A stretch of DNA of 23,095 nt from assembly GCA_036378475.1 (NCBI GenBank), contig DASUWJ010000075.1, positions 1-23,095 on the forward strand. Reading direction: 5' to 3'. Source of the DNA: 13-2-20CM-68-14 sp036378475. Its GTDB lineage: Bacteria; Actinomycetota; Thermoleophilia; Gaiellales; Gaiellaceae. This document shows, piece by piece, positions 7,506 through 14,994 of the stretch (position 1 is its first letter; each line of letters opens with the position of its first letter). The notes below the pieces were generated by a model, which saw only the letters and a program-made list of their open reading frames with translations, made no database searches and had not been told where the DNA came from. A program made the position numbers and the translations under genes.

Positions 7506-8156
7506 GTGAGCGCCCAGGTTCAGACGCCGACGCGGCCGCTGCGCCGAGATGCCCAGGCGAACCGTGAGCGGATCGTGGCCGCCGCCCGCACCGCCTTCGC
7601 GGCGGCCGGGCTCGATGTGCCGGTCGAAGAGATCGCTCGGCGGGCCCGGGTCGGGATGGGCACGCTCTACCGCCATTTCCCGGCAAAGGAGGATCTGGTC
7701 GACGCGGTGCTCGAGGAGGCGTTCACCGAGTTCGTGAGCGCTGCCGAGAAGGCCTTGCTCGCCGAGGACGCGTGGCTCGGCTTTTGCGGCTTCCTCGAGC
7801 AGGTATTCGCCCTGCATGCCGCGAACCGCGGGCTCAAGGACGTGATCTCCACGCGCGCGCACGGACGGGCGCGTGCAGAGGCGATGCGCGCACGGATGCG
7901 GCCGCTGATCCGCCGGCTGATCGAGCGGGCTCAGCAGCAGGGAGCGCTCCGCGCCGATTTCACGCCCGAGGACATGCCGCTCCTTTTTTGGAGCGGCGGG
8001 CGAGTGCTCGAGGCGACCACGGCCGCGGCGCCCGAGCTGTGGCGGCGCCACCTCGGCTTCATGCTCGACGGCCTGCGCGCGGAGGCGGCGAGGCCGCTGC
8101 CGCACCCGGCCTTGACGCCCGCTCAGCTCCGGCGCGCAACCGGGCGGCCGGTTTGA
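7506..8156 (+). CDS. TetR/AcrR-family transcriptional regulator
   Basis: This protein of about 216 residues is a TetR/AcrR repressor. The N-terminal DNA-binding domain spans about residues 18-64, with the helix-turn-helix VPVEEIARRARVGMGTLYRHF followed by PAKEDLVDAVL, the family signature. The C-terminal ligand domain resembles the group often paired with drug exporters (SBD-type helices with GLKDVIS). I prefer GTG 7506, which fits the spacing from the -10-like CATACT; ATG 7503 in the same frame adds one residue and cannot be excluded. The stop overlaps the TTG start of the downstream exporter by four bases (TTGA), so the two are probably co-translated. The ligand is unknown. Confidence 0.92.
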   Translation: MSAQVQTPTRPLRRDAQANRERIVAAARTAFAAAGLDVPVEEIARRARVGMGTLYRHFPAKEDLVDAVLEEAFTEFVSAAEKALLAEDAWLGFCGFLEQVFALHAANRGLKDVISTRAHGRARAEAMRARMRPLIRRLIERAQQQGALRADFTPEDMPLLFWSGGRVLEATTAAAPELWRRHLGFMLDGLRAEAARPLPHPALTPAQLRRATGRPV

Positions 8157-9757
8157 GCGCCGCCCAGGCCGAGAGCCGGCTGACCGGCCGGGCGCTTTGG
8201 ACCGTGTTCGGGGCCCTGATGCTGGGCATGTTTCTCGCCGCGCTCGACCAGACGATCGTCTCGACCGCGCTGCCCACGATCGTGGGCGACCTTGGAGGCC
8301 TCAGCCGTCTCTCCTGGGTCGTGACCTCGTACCTGCTCGCTTCCACGGTCACGACCCCGATCTACGGGAAGCTGGGCGACATGTACGGCCGCAAACCGAT
8401 CTTCCAGGCGGCGATCCTGATCTTCCTGGCCGGCTCGATGCTTGCCGGGCTCAGCCAGACGATTGACCAGCTGATCGCCTTCCGGGCGCTCCAGGGCGTG
8501 GGAGCGGGCGGCTTGATGGTCGGTGCTCAGGCGATCATCGCCGACATCGTGCCGCCTCGGGAACGGGGGCGCTACATGGGCTTGATCGGCTCGGTGTTCG
8601 CGGTCGCCTCGGTTGCCGGGCCCCTGCTCGGCGGCTTCTTGGTCGACAACTTCTCCTGGCGGTGGGTCTTCTACGTCAACATGCCGGTCGGGGCGCTCGC
8701 AGTCGCGATCGTCGCGCTGCGCTTGCGGTTGCCCTCGTCGCGGAGCAGCCACCGGATCGACTACCTGGGCGCGGCATTGCTGGCGGGCGGCGTCGGCTCG
8801 CTTGTCCTGCTGACCACCTGGGGAGGCAACCAGTACGCGTGGGGATCGGCGACGATCCTCGGGCTCGCGCTCGCCGGTGTGACGCTGCTCGTGCTCTTCG
8901 TCTGGCGGGAGAGCCGCGCCCCCGAGCCGCTGCTGCCGCTCGGCCTCTTTCGCTCGCGCATCTTCGACGTGGCGAACGCGATGGGCTTCACGATCGGGAT
9001 GGCGATGTTCGGGGCGATCGTCTTCATCCCGCTCTTCCTGCAGCTCGTCTACGGCGCCAGCCCCACCAGCTCGGGGCTCCGGCTGCTGCCGCTGATGGCG
9101 GGCCTGCTCACCGCGGCGATCGCCTCGGGCCGGGCGATCAGCCGGATCGGTCGCTACAAGGCCTTTCCGATCGCGGGCACCGCGATCCTCGTCGTCGGTA
9201 TGTACCTGCTCTCGCGGCTGACGCTCGGAACCGCTCCTTGGCTCGCCTCCGTCTACATGCTCGTCGTCGGCGTTGGCATCGGTCTCGTGATGCAGGTGCT
9301 TGTGCTCGTCGTCCAAAACGACGCCCGGCCACAGGAGATCGGCGTCGCCACCTCGACGGCGACCTTCTTTCGCTCCGTTGGCGGCTCCTTCGGGGTCGCG
9401 ATCTTCGGGGCGATTTTCGCTTCGCGGCTGGGCGCCCAGATCAAGCGGCTGCCGCGAGCTGCGGCTCGGCATCTCAGCGGCGGGGTGCACCTGACGCCCC
9501 AGCAGGCCAAGCGGCTGCCGCCCAGCGTGCACACCGCCTTCCTGCACGCCTTCTCACACGCCCTGCACGGTGTCTTCCTCTGGGGAATGCTGATCGCGAT
9601 CGTGCCGTTTGGCCTGGCCTGGTTGCTGAAAGAGGCGCCGTTGCGAACGACGCTCGCCCGGCCGGGCGAGCCCCCGGCGGAGCAGGCCGCCGCCGGAGTA
9701 GTGCCCGGGGCCGAGGCGATCGTCGAGCCCGTTGCCGACCCGGCGGCGACGAGCTGA
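8153..9757 (+). CDS. MFS multidrug exporter, DHA2 (EmrB/QacA) family
   Basis: This 534-residue, 14-helix major facilitator of the drug:H+ antiporter 2 family has the motif LDQTIVSTALPTIVGDLGG (about 31-49) in helix 1 and the loop motif GKLGDMYGRKP (72-82). The motif-C-like segment AVASVAGPLLGGFLVDNFSWRW follows in helix 5. The TTG at 8153 is chosen because it overlaps the tetR stop as TTGA and gives a family-length N terminus; a GTG near 8204 would cut into helix 1. Translational coupling and the adjacent TetR suggest efflux induced by a toxic ligand. The exported substrate cannot be told from sequence. Confidence 0.93.
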   Translation: MSAAQAESRLTGRALWTVFGALMLGMFLAALDQTIVSTALPTIVGDLGGLSRLSWVVTSYLLASTVTTPIYGKLGDMYGRKPIFQAAILIFLAGSMLAGLSQTIDQLIAFRALQGVGAGGLMVGAQAIIADIVPPRERGRYMGLIGSVFAVASVAGPLLGGFLVDNFSWRWVFYVNMPVGALAVAIVALRLRLPSSRSSHRIDYLGAALLAGGVGSLVLLTTWGGNQYAWGSATILGLALAGVTLLVLFVWRESRAPEPLLPLGLFRSRIFDVANAMGFTIGMAMFGAIVFIPLFLQLVYGASPTSSGLRLLPLMAGLLTAAIASGRAISRIGRYKAFPIAGTAILVVGMYLLSRLTLGTAPWLASVYMLVVGVGIGLVMQVLVLVVQNDARPQEIGVATSTATFFRSVGGSFGVAIFGAIFASRLGAQIKRLPRAAARHLSGGVHLTPQQAKRLPPSVHTAFLHAFSHALHGVFLWGMLIAIVPFGLAWLLKEAPLRTTLARPGEPPAEQAAAGVVPGAEAIVEPVADPAATS

Positions 9758-9935
9758 GCGTCGCCCGGGTCCGTGTGCGACACGCTACCCCGCCGGGCGC
9801 GCGACCGAGCTCGTGCGAGCGTATGAGGGGATGTCGCGCGTGACCGCGCAGGCCAGGGCGGCCGGCGAGGTACCGCTCACCCGTGGGACACAGTCACCGT
9901 GAGCGTTCCTCTGGCCGGGGGGACGTTCGCCTCGG

Positions 9936-10409
9936 TTACGGGGTTCCCTCGTAGGGCTGAAGCCTCGCGCCAAGCTTGTCGGCGAGCACCTCGAGGGCGT
10001 CGTCCTGGGCCTGCAGGTGCTTCTGGATCTCGAGCGCGTGGTGCAGGATCGCGTCGGCGTCATCGTAGGTTTGCTCGGCGCGCTTGTCGGACGCGGCTGC
10101 CTGGACGTTCTGGCCGACGATGATGATCGGCAGCAGGACGAGCTGGAGGAACGTCTGCGCGATCCAGGCGATGATGACGATCAGGTTGCCGGTGTTGAGC
10201 GCCGAGGGCAGGCTGATCAGTGCCAGGACCGTGAAGAGGTAGGCGCAGATCATCGTGCCGACGATCGCGGTGATCTTGACCGCGAGCCACGTGTCGAGAC
10301 GGCTGAAACGGCCCTTGCCGACCAGCGCGTACTGGTCGATCACCTTGACGGGCCCGCGTAGCCGCCGCCGATCGAGGTGGGGATGACGCACTTCCCTGTA
10401 GAGACTCAT
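9936..10409 (-). CDS. DUF1003-like membrane protein
   Basis: This 157-residue protein resembles the DUF1003 family, whose function is unknown. Two helices (about 43-66 and 75-98) are followed by LLPIIIVGQNVQAAASDKRAEQTYDDADAI, corresponding to the family's conserved MSQNRQ-x-x-KDR-x-x-x-DY stretch, with Gln100-Asn101 retained but the following Arg replaced by Val. A short coiled coil (121-150) ends the protein. The ATG at 10409 has AAGGAG 8 nt upstream on the minus strand. It is convergent with the MFS gene (178 bp apart) and divergent from the permease gene. Confidence 0.8.
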   Translation of the reverse strand: MSLYREVRHPHLDRRRLRGPVKVIDQYALVGKGRFSRLDTWLAVKITAIVGTMICAYLFTVLALISLPSALNTGNLIVIIAWIAQTFLQLVLLPIIIVGQNVQAAASDKRAEQTYDDADAILHHALEIQKHLQAQDDALEVLADKLGARLQPYEGTP

Positions 10410-10654
10410 GCTGGGACTCCTTCGCCGGTCGGGTCAATTGTTCCGGTCCGGTCTGACGGAGCCAGGGAGCGTTAGAAGCCGCGACACGGCGGGTTGGCAG
10501 ACCAGCGCTGTTCGCCGGCCGCTGGTGCGCGCCCGCGGGAGGCAAATTCATTCAGGGCTCCAGCCGAGCTCGGCTATTGAGTCTCTCTTCGCGGTAGGGA
10601 AGAATCTCCGGCGACCCCGCGGCCGCGCTGGCCGCACGGACAGGAGGAGGGCTG
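10410..10654. other. Divergent intergenic region upstream of permease
   Basis: These 245 bp lie between the DUF1003-like gene (-) and the amino-acid permease (+). They hold the ribosome binding sites of both genes and a locally AT-richer stretch near 10545-10610, where a promoter for the permease would be expected. I could not pick a -10/-35 pair with confidence. No coding sequence is evident. Confidence 0.35.
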
Positions 10655-12244
10655 GTGGAGCACACTGCTGCCGACAAGGATCGCAGCATTCTGCACGCGC
10701 TCGGCTACGCGCAGGAGCTGCGGCGAGGGATGGGCGGGTTCTCGAACTTCGCCATCTCGTTCACGATCATCTCGATCCTCTCCGGCACGCTGACGCTGTA
10801 CAGCACGGGGATCAACTACGGCGGGCCGGTCATGGAGGCCTACGGCTGGCCGCTCGTCTCCCTGTTCGTGATCATCGTCGGGCTCGGCATGGCCGAGATC
10901 GCCTCCAAGTACCCGACCGCCGGCGGCCTCTACTACTGGTCGTCCAAGATGGGCGGCCCGGTCTGGGGCTGGTTCACGGGCTGGTTCAACCTCGTCGGCC
11001 AGATCGCGATCACGGCCGGCATCGACTACGGCGCGGCGATCTTCAGCGATGCGCTCCTGAACCTGCTCTGGCCCGGGACGTTCCACTCCACCCCGCACGA
11101 GATCATCTACGTGTACGCCGTGATTCTCGGCCTGCACGCGCTGATGAACATCTTCAGCGTCAAGCTCGTCGCTTTCCTGAACGACATCTCCGTCTGGTGG
11201 CACGTGTTCGGCGTCGGAATCATCGTCGGCTTCCTCGTCTTCAAGCCGACGCACCACCAGTCGTTCTCGACCGTCTTCGGCCACGCGATCAACAACAGCG
11301 GCTTTTCCTCGCACCGCTGGATGTGGTTCGTGCTCCTGCTCGGCCTCCTGCAGGCCCAGTACACCTACACGGGCTACGACGCCTCGGCCCACATGAGCGA
11401 GGAGACGCGCGATGCCTCCAGGAGCGCGGCGCGTGGCGTGATCATGTCGATCGTCGTCTCGGCGGTCTTCGGCTACATCCTCGCGCTCGGAGTCACCTTC
11501 GCGATCCAGAGCTTCTCGAGGACGACCGGCGCGGGCATCTTCGCCGTCAAGCAGGTCTACCTGGACGCGCTCGGCTCGACGACGGCCAAGGTGATGCTGT
11601 TCGTCACAGTCGGGGCGCAGTTCTACTGCGGGATGTCCTCGATCACCTCGGCCTCGCGGATGCTGTACGCCTTCTCGCGCGACCGGGCGACACCCGGACA
11701 CCAGCTCTGGCGCCGCTTGAACCGGGAGCGTGTGCCCTACCTGGCCGCGATCGCGATCGCCATCCTCGCCTTCCTCTGCGCCTTCCCGGCCTACTTCTCG
11801 AAGAACATCGGCGTCGGCGCCGGCTACGTCGCCTACGTCGCGGTGACCTCGATCGCGACGATCGGCCTCTACATCGCCTACGCGCTGCCGATCTACCTGC
11901 GCCTGCGCGAGGGGGACGCCTGGCAGCCCGGCGAGTGGACGCTCGGCCGCTGGTACAAGCCGATCGGGATCATCGCCTGCATCTGGGTGGCGTTCATCTC
12001 GGTGCTGTTCATCATGCCCACCTTGCCGAGCGGCACGCCCGGCAACGCGCACTTCACCTGGCTGTCCTTCAACTACGCCCCGATCGCGGTCGGGGGTGCG
12101 CTCGTGCTCTTCGGCGGCTGGTGGCTCGTCTCCGCGCGCAAGTGGTTCAAGGGGCCGATTCCCCAAGGCTCGCCGGAGGACCTGGCCCGGATCGAGTCCG
12201 AATACGACGAGCCCGCGCTCGTCAGCGAGCCGGGGCCGGCCTAG
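10655..12244 (+). CDS. APC-family amino acid permease (ACT/GABA-choline type)
   Basis: This 529-residue permease of the amino acid-polyamine-organocation superfamily has about 12 helices. The N-terminal LRRGMGGFSNFAISFTIISILSGTLTLYSTGINYGGP and the following MAEIASKYPTAGGLYYWSSKMGGP are diagnostic of the ACT branch, which includes GABA and choline transporters of the Uga4/BAT1 type. A second signature, YTYTGYDASAHMSEETRDAS, is present at about 246-265. The GTG start has AGGAGGAGG 4-12 nt upstream. The gene leads a cluster with a glutamine synthetase-like ligase and a PuuD-like hydrolase, so GABA, putrescine or a related amine is the likely substrate. The gene is followed by hairpins before the ligase. 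Confidence 0.9.
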   Translation: MEHTAADKDRSILHALGYAQELRRGMGGFSNFAISFTIISILSGTLTLYSTGINYGGPVMEAYGWPLVSLFVIIVGLGMAEIASKYPTAGGLYYWSSKMGGPVWGWFTGWFNLVGQIAITAGIDYGAAIFSDALLNLLWPGTFHSTPHEIIYVYAVILGLHALMNIFSVKLVAFLNDISVWWHVFGVGIIVGFLVFKPTHHQSFSTVFGHAINNSGFSSHRWMWFVLLLGLLQAQYTYTGYDASAHMSEETRDASRSAARGVIMSIVVSAVFGYILALGVTFAIQSFSRTTGAGIFAVKQVYLDALGSTTAKVMLFVTVGAQFYCGMSSITSASRMLYAFSRDRATPGHQLWRRLNRERVPYLAAIAIAILAFLCAFPAYFSKNIGVGAGYVAYVAVTSIATIGLYIAYALPIYLRLREGDAWQPGEWTLGRWYKPIGIIACIWVAFISVLFIMPTLPSGTPGNAHFTWLSFNYAPIAVGGALVLFGGWWLVSARKWFKGPIPQGSPEDLARIESEYDEPALVSEPGPA

Positions 12245-12264
12245 TCCTCCCGGCGCGGAGGCCC

Positions 12265-12294
12265 GAGAGGGAGCCGGTCCGCCGGCTCCCTCTC
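12265..12294 (+). terminator. Strong hairpin between permease and ligase genes
   Basis: A perfect 13-bp inverted repeat, GAGAGGGAGCCGG-TCCG-CCGGCTCCCTCTC, forms a very stable stem with a 4-nt loop. A smaller stem, CCTCC/GGAGG, precedes it at 12246-12261. No T-run follows, so this is either an actinobacterial terminator without U-tail, a processing or stabilising hairpin at the 3' end of the permease transcript, or an attenuator for the ligase gene. Confidence 0.75.
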
Positions 12295-12300
12295 CCGATC

Positions 12301-12306
12301 TAAGGT
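12301..12306 (+). promoter_or_regulatory. Candidate -10 box of the glnA-like gene
   Basis: TAAGGT matches TANNNT and ends exactly 6 nt before the ATG at 12313. The same stretch could also serve as a ribosome binding site (AAGGTGG), so the two readings compete. A promoter here would make the ligase independent of the permease, in line with the hairpin just upstream. Confidence 0.45.
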
Positions 12307-12312
12307 GGCTGC

Positions 12313-13644
12313 ATGCTGACGCTCGAACAGCTCCGGAGCGAGGTCGAGGCGGGCCGGATCGACACGGTCGTGACCGCCTTCACGGACATGCAGGGCCGCC
12401 TGCTCGGCAAGCGCGAGCAGGCCGAGAACTTCCTCGCGGAGAGCGTCGAGCACGGGCTCGAGGGCTGCAACTACCTGCTCGCGCTCGACATGGAGATGGA
12501 CCCCCAGCCGGGCTACGAGATGGCGAGCTGGGAACAGGGCTACGGCGACTTCCACCTGCGGCCCGACTTGGCGACGCTCCGCCGCATTCCCTGGCTCGAG
12601 GGGACGGCGCTCGTCCTCTGCGACGTGTACTGGGAGGACGGCCAGCCGGTCGTCCCCTCACCGCGCCAGGTGCTGAAAGCCCAGGTCGAACGCGCCCGCG
12701 CGGCCGGCTACGAGGCGATGTTCGGCTCCGAGCTCGAGTTCTACCTCTTCCAGCAATCCTACGCGCAGGCCCACGAGCAGCACTACCGGGACCTGACCCC
12801 CTCCGTGCCCTACATCCTCGACTACCACATCCTCGCGACGAGCTACGACGAGCCGCTCCTTCGCCAGCTGCGAAACGGCATGCAGCTCGCGGGGATCCCG
12901 GTCGAGAGCTCGAAGGGAGAGGCCTGGCCGGGGCAGCACGAGATCAACTTCCGCTACGCCGACGCGCTGACGATGGCGGACAACCACGTCGTGTACAAGA
13001 ACGGTGCCAAGGAGATTGCCGCCCAGAACGGGCGCTCGCTCACCTTCATGGCCAAACCGGACCACACCTGGGTCGGCAGTTCCTGCCACATCCACTCCTC
13101 GCTCTGGCGAGACGGCCGCAATGCCTTCGAGGGCGAGTCGGAGGTCTTCGGGCGCTACCTCGCCGGTCAGATCGCGAGCCTGAAGGAGTTCGCGCTCTTC
13201 GTCGCGCCGACGATCAACTCGTACAAGCGCTTCGCCGCCCGCTCCTGGGCTCCCACCTCGCTCGCCTGGGGCCACGACAACCGCACCTGCGGCTTTCGGA
13301 TCGTCGGGCACGGCCAGGGCCTGCGGACGGAGACGCGGATCCCGGGCGGCGACGTCAACCCCTACCTCGCCTTCGCGGCTCTCCTCGCGGCCGGGTTCCA
13401 CGGCATCGAGCAGGAGCTCGAGCTGCCGCCGCCGCTCGAGGGGAACGCCTACGACTCGGATGCGGAGCGTTTTCCCTCAGCGCTCCGCGATGCGATCGCC
13501 GCGCTCGAGTCGGGCTCGATCGCCCGAGCGGCCTTCGGCGACGCGGTCGTCGACCACTACTTGAACTACGGGCGCACCGAGCAGCGCCTGTTCGACGAGG
13601 CTGTCACCTGCTACGAGCGGGAGCGGTTGTTCGAACGTGGCTAG
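12313..13644 (+). CDS. Glutamine synthetase-family gamma-glutamyl-amine ligase (PuuA-like)
   Basis: This 443-residue enzyme has the full glutamine synthetase fold but resembles PuuA/GlnA-like gamma-glutamylpolyamine synthetases. Visible active-site motifs are GSELEFYLF (138-146, metal ligands Glu140/Glu142), PGQHEINFRYADALTMADN (206-224, Glu210), GSSCHIHSSLW (255-265), PTINSYKRF (299-307) and WGHDNRT (319-325). There is no recognisable adenylylation-site region; the C terminus reads HYLNYGRTEQRLFDEAVTCYERERLF, the PuuA-type ending in which E-x3-F and YERER replace the GSI tail. It likely attaches glutamate to putrescine, another polyamine or an amine. It overlaps the next gene by 8 bp. Ordinary ammonia-assimilating GlnA is less likely given the context. 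Confidence 0.87.
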   Translation: MLTLEQLRSEVEAGRIDTVVTAFTDMQGRLLGKREQAENFLAESVEHGLEGCNYLLALDMEMDPQPGYEMASWEQGYGDFHLRPDLATLRRIPWLEGTALVLCDVYWEDGQPVVPSPRQVLKAQVERARAAGYEAMFGSELEFYLFQQSYAQAHEQHYRDLTPSVPYILDYHILATSYDEPLLRQLRNGMQLAGIPVESSKGEAWPGQHEINFRYADALTMADNHVVYKNGAKEIAAQNGRSLTFMAKPDHTWVGSSCHIHSSLWRDGRNAFEGESEVFGRYLAGQIASLKEFALFVAPTINSYKRFAARSWAPTSLAWGHDNRTCGFRIVGHGQGLRTETRIPGGDVNPYLAFAALLAAGFHGIEQELELPPPLEGNAYDSDAERFPSALRDAIAALESGSIARAAFGDAVVDHYLNYGRTEQRLFDEAVTCYERERLFERG

Positions 13645-14398
13645 GCCGATCGTCGGCATCACCACCTACGTCACGCCGGCCAAGTGGAGCTACTGGGAGC
13701 TCGACGCTGCGCTCGTACCCGCCCAGTACGTGCGGGCGGTCGAGCGCGCGGGAGGCAGGCCCGTGCTCGTGCCGCCGAGCGAGGACGGTGTCGAGGAGAC
13801 GCTCGACTCGCTGGACGGGATCATCTTCTCGGGCGGGTCCGATCTCGGCCCCGAGACCTACGGCGCGGAGGCGCATCCCGAGACTTTGGGTGTCCATGCC
13901 GAGCGCGATCGCGCCGAGCTCGCGTTGCTCAAGGCGGCGCTCGAGCGGGACCTGCCCGTGCTCGCGATCTGCCGCGGCAGCCAGGTCCTGAACGTCGCGC
14001 TCGGCGGCGACCTGGAGCAGCACCTGCCCGACGTGCTCGGGAGCGAACGGCACAAGCAGACGCCCGGCGTCTTCGCCGAGCACGGCGTCGAGGTACTCGA
14101 GGGGACCCGGCTCGGGCGCCTGCTCGGCGAGCACGCCCCGGTCAAGTCCCACCATCACCAGGGTTTCGGGCGCTTGGGCGAGGGGCTGGTCGAATCGGCG
14201 CGGGCCGACGACGGCACGGTCGAGGCGGTCGAGGATCCCTCGCGCCGCTTCGCGCTCGGCGTGCTCTGGCATCCAGAGGCCGGCGAGGACCTGAAGCTGT
14301 TCCAGGAGCTCGTGCGGGAGGCGGCCGGCTACCGCTCCGGGCGGACTAGCCGTTCACGGCCGGGCTCAGAGGCGGCGCCGGCAGCTCGCCCGGCGTAG
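13637..14398 (+). CDS. Gamma-glutamyl-GABA hydrolase-like class I amidotransferase (PuuD-like)
   Basis: This 253-residue peptidase C26/class I glutamine amidotransferase fold carries the nucleophile elbow ICRGSQVLNVALGG with Cys112, KSHHHQGF (170-177), and the catalytic pair His212/Glu214 in GVLWHPE. PuuD cleaves gamma-glutamyl-GABA, the last glutamylated intermediate of the Puu pathway. The GTG start overlaps the ligase gene by 8 bp, a tight coupling that supports a shared pathway. The last 18 or so residues (RTSRSRPGSEAAPAARPA) extend beyond the family and overlap the convergent minus-strand gene by 53 bp. Confidence 0.9.
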   Translation: MARPIVGITTYVTPAKWSYWELDAALVPAQYVRAVERAGGRPVLVPPSEDGVEETLDSLDGIIFSGGSDLGPETYGAEAHPETLGVHAERDRAELALLKAALERDLPVLAICRGSQVLNVALGGDLEQHLPDVLGSERHKQTPGVFAEHGVEVLEGTRLGRLLGEHAPVKSHHHQGFGRLGEGLVESARADDGTVEAVEDPSRRFALGVLWHPEAGEDLKLFQELVREAAGYRSGRTSRSRPGSEAAPAARPA

Positions 14399-14933
14399 CC
14401 GAGGCGGTCGGGCCCGAGGCGCCCGGCGGGCGCAGGCGCGGCTCGCTCAGAGGCGGACCCTCGTCGGAGGGCCGCGGCAGGGGAGCGACGGGGGGTAGCT
14501 CTTCGCTCTCGGCTGCCGCCGGCGGCTCGGCGGTCTCCGTGAGCGCGGCGGGGGCGAGCGGTGCCGGCGTCTCCGCTTGCGCGCGAGCGGGCAGCGAGTT
14601 GGCGACGGCCTCGGCGACGGCCGAGGTCACGCGGCGTTCGATCTCGAGCTGGAAGATCGCGTTTTGGGCCTGAACCCGGTAGTGGAAGGCTCGGCCCTCG
14701 CCGATCACGTAGCCGAGGAGGATCCCGAGGAGCGCGCCGACGATGATCGTCGCGAGGCCGAACCCGGCCGGAACGCCCCAGATCGACTTCAGCGGCGTCA
14801 GGGGTACGGAGCCGACGACGACGCCGAAGATCCCGCCGCCGACGGCGAAGCCAACGCGCACCGTGTCGGCCTTGCGCAGCAGCTGCTCGGCAAAGCGTTC
14901 GATGATCTTCGGGTCGTATCCCGCGCCGCTCAC
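14346..14933 (-). CDS. Hypothetical glycine-rich two-helix membrane protein
   Basis: I do not recognise this 195-residue protein. Residues 1-25 are a short helical N terminus (YDPKIIERFAEQLLRKADTV). Two glycine-rich helices follow (about 26-42 and 57-78), then a soluble helix (GRAFHYRVQAQNAIFQLEIERRV, about 80-102). The tail from about 115 onward is low-complexity Pro/Ala/Glu. It starts at GTG 14933, lies opposite the surrounding amine-catabolic genes, overlaps the 3' end of the puuD-like gene by 53 bp and diverges from the aldehyde dehydrogenase gene by 61 bp. The glycine-rich helix pair suggests a membrane-anchored assembly, but no function is implied. Confidence 0.7.
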   Translation of the reverse strand: MSGAGYDPKIIERFAEQLLRKADTVRVGFAVGGGIFGVVVGSVPLTPLKSIWGVPAGFGLATIIVGALLGILLGYVIGEGRAFHYRVQAQNAIFQLEIERRVTSAVAEAVANSLPARAQAETPAPLAPAALTETAEPPAAAESEELPPVAPLPRPSDEGPPLSEPRLRPPGASGPTASATPGELPAPPLSPAVNG

Positions 14934-14982
14934 AGCTTCTTAGATCGGCCGTCCGGCCCCCGGCCTTGAGGCTCGTGCGTGT

Positions 14983-14988
14983 TTGAAT
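14983..14988 (+). promoter_or_regulatory. Candidate -10-like box of the aldehyde dehydrogenase gene
   Basis: TTGAAT ends 6 nt before the ATG at 14995. It departs from TANNNT at the second base, so support is weaker than for other boxes in this window. No ribosome binding site precedes this start, which favours a leaderless transcript. Confidence 0.3.
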
Positions 14989-14994
14989 AGCGCG

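Noticed and set aside
9758..9935. Terminator or small gene between the MFS and DUF1003-like genes
   Set aside because: Only 5-bp imperfect repeats are visible, and no short frame has a start context like the others, so nothing is called here.
10408..12303. Long plus-strand frame overlapping the permease
   Set aside because: It is Arg/Pro-rich with no recognisable domain, whereas the alternative frame is a complete APC permease with a strong ribosome binding site.
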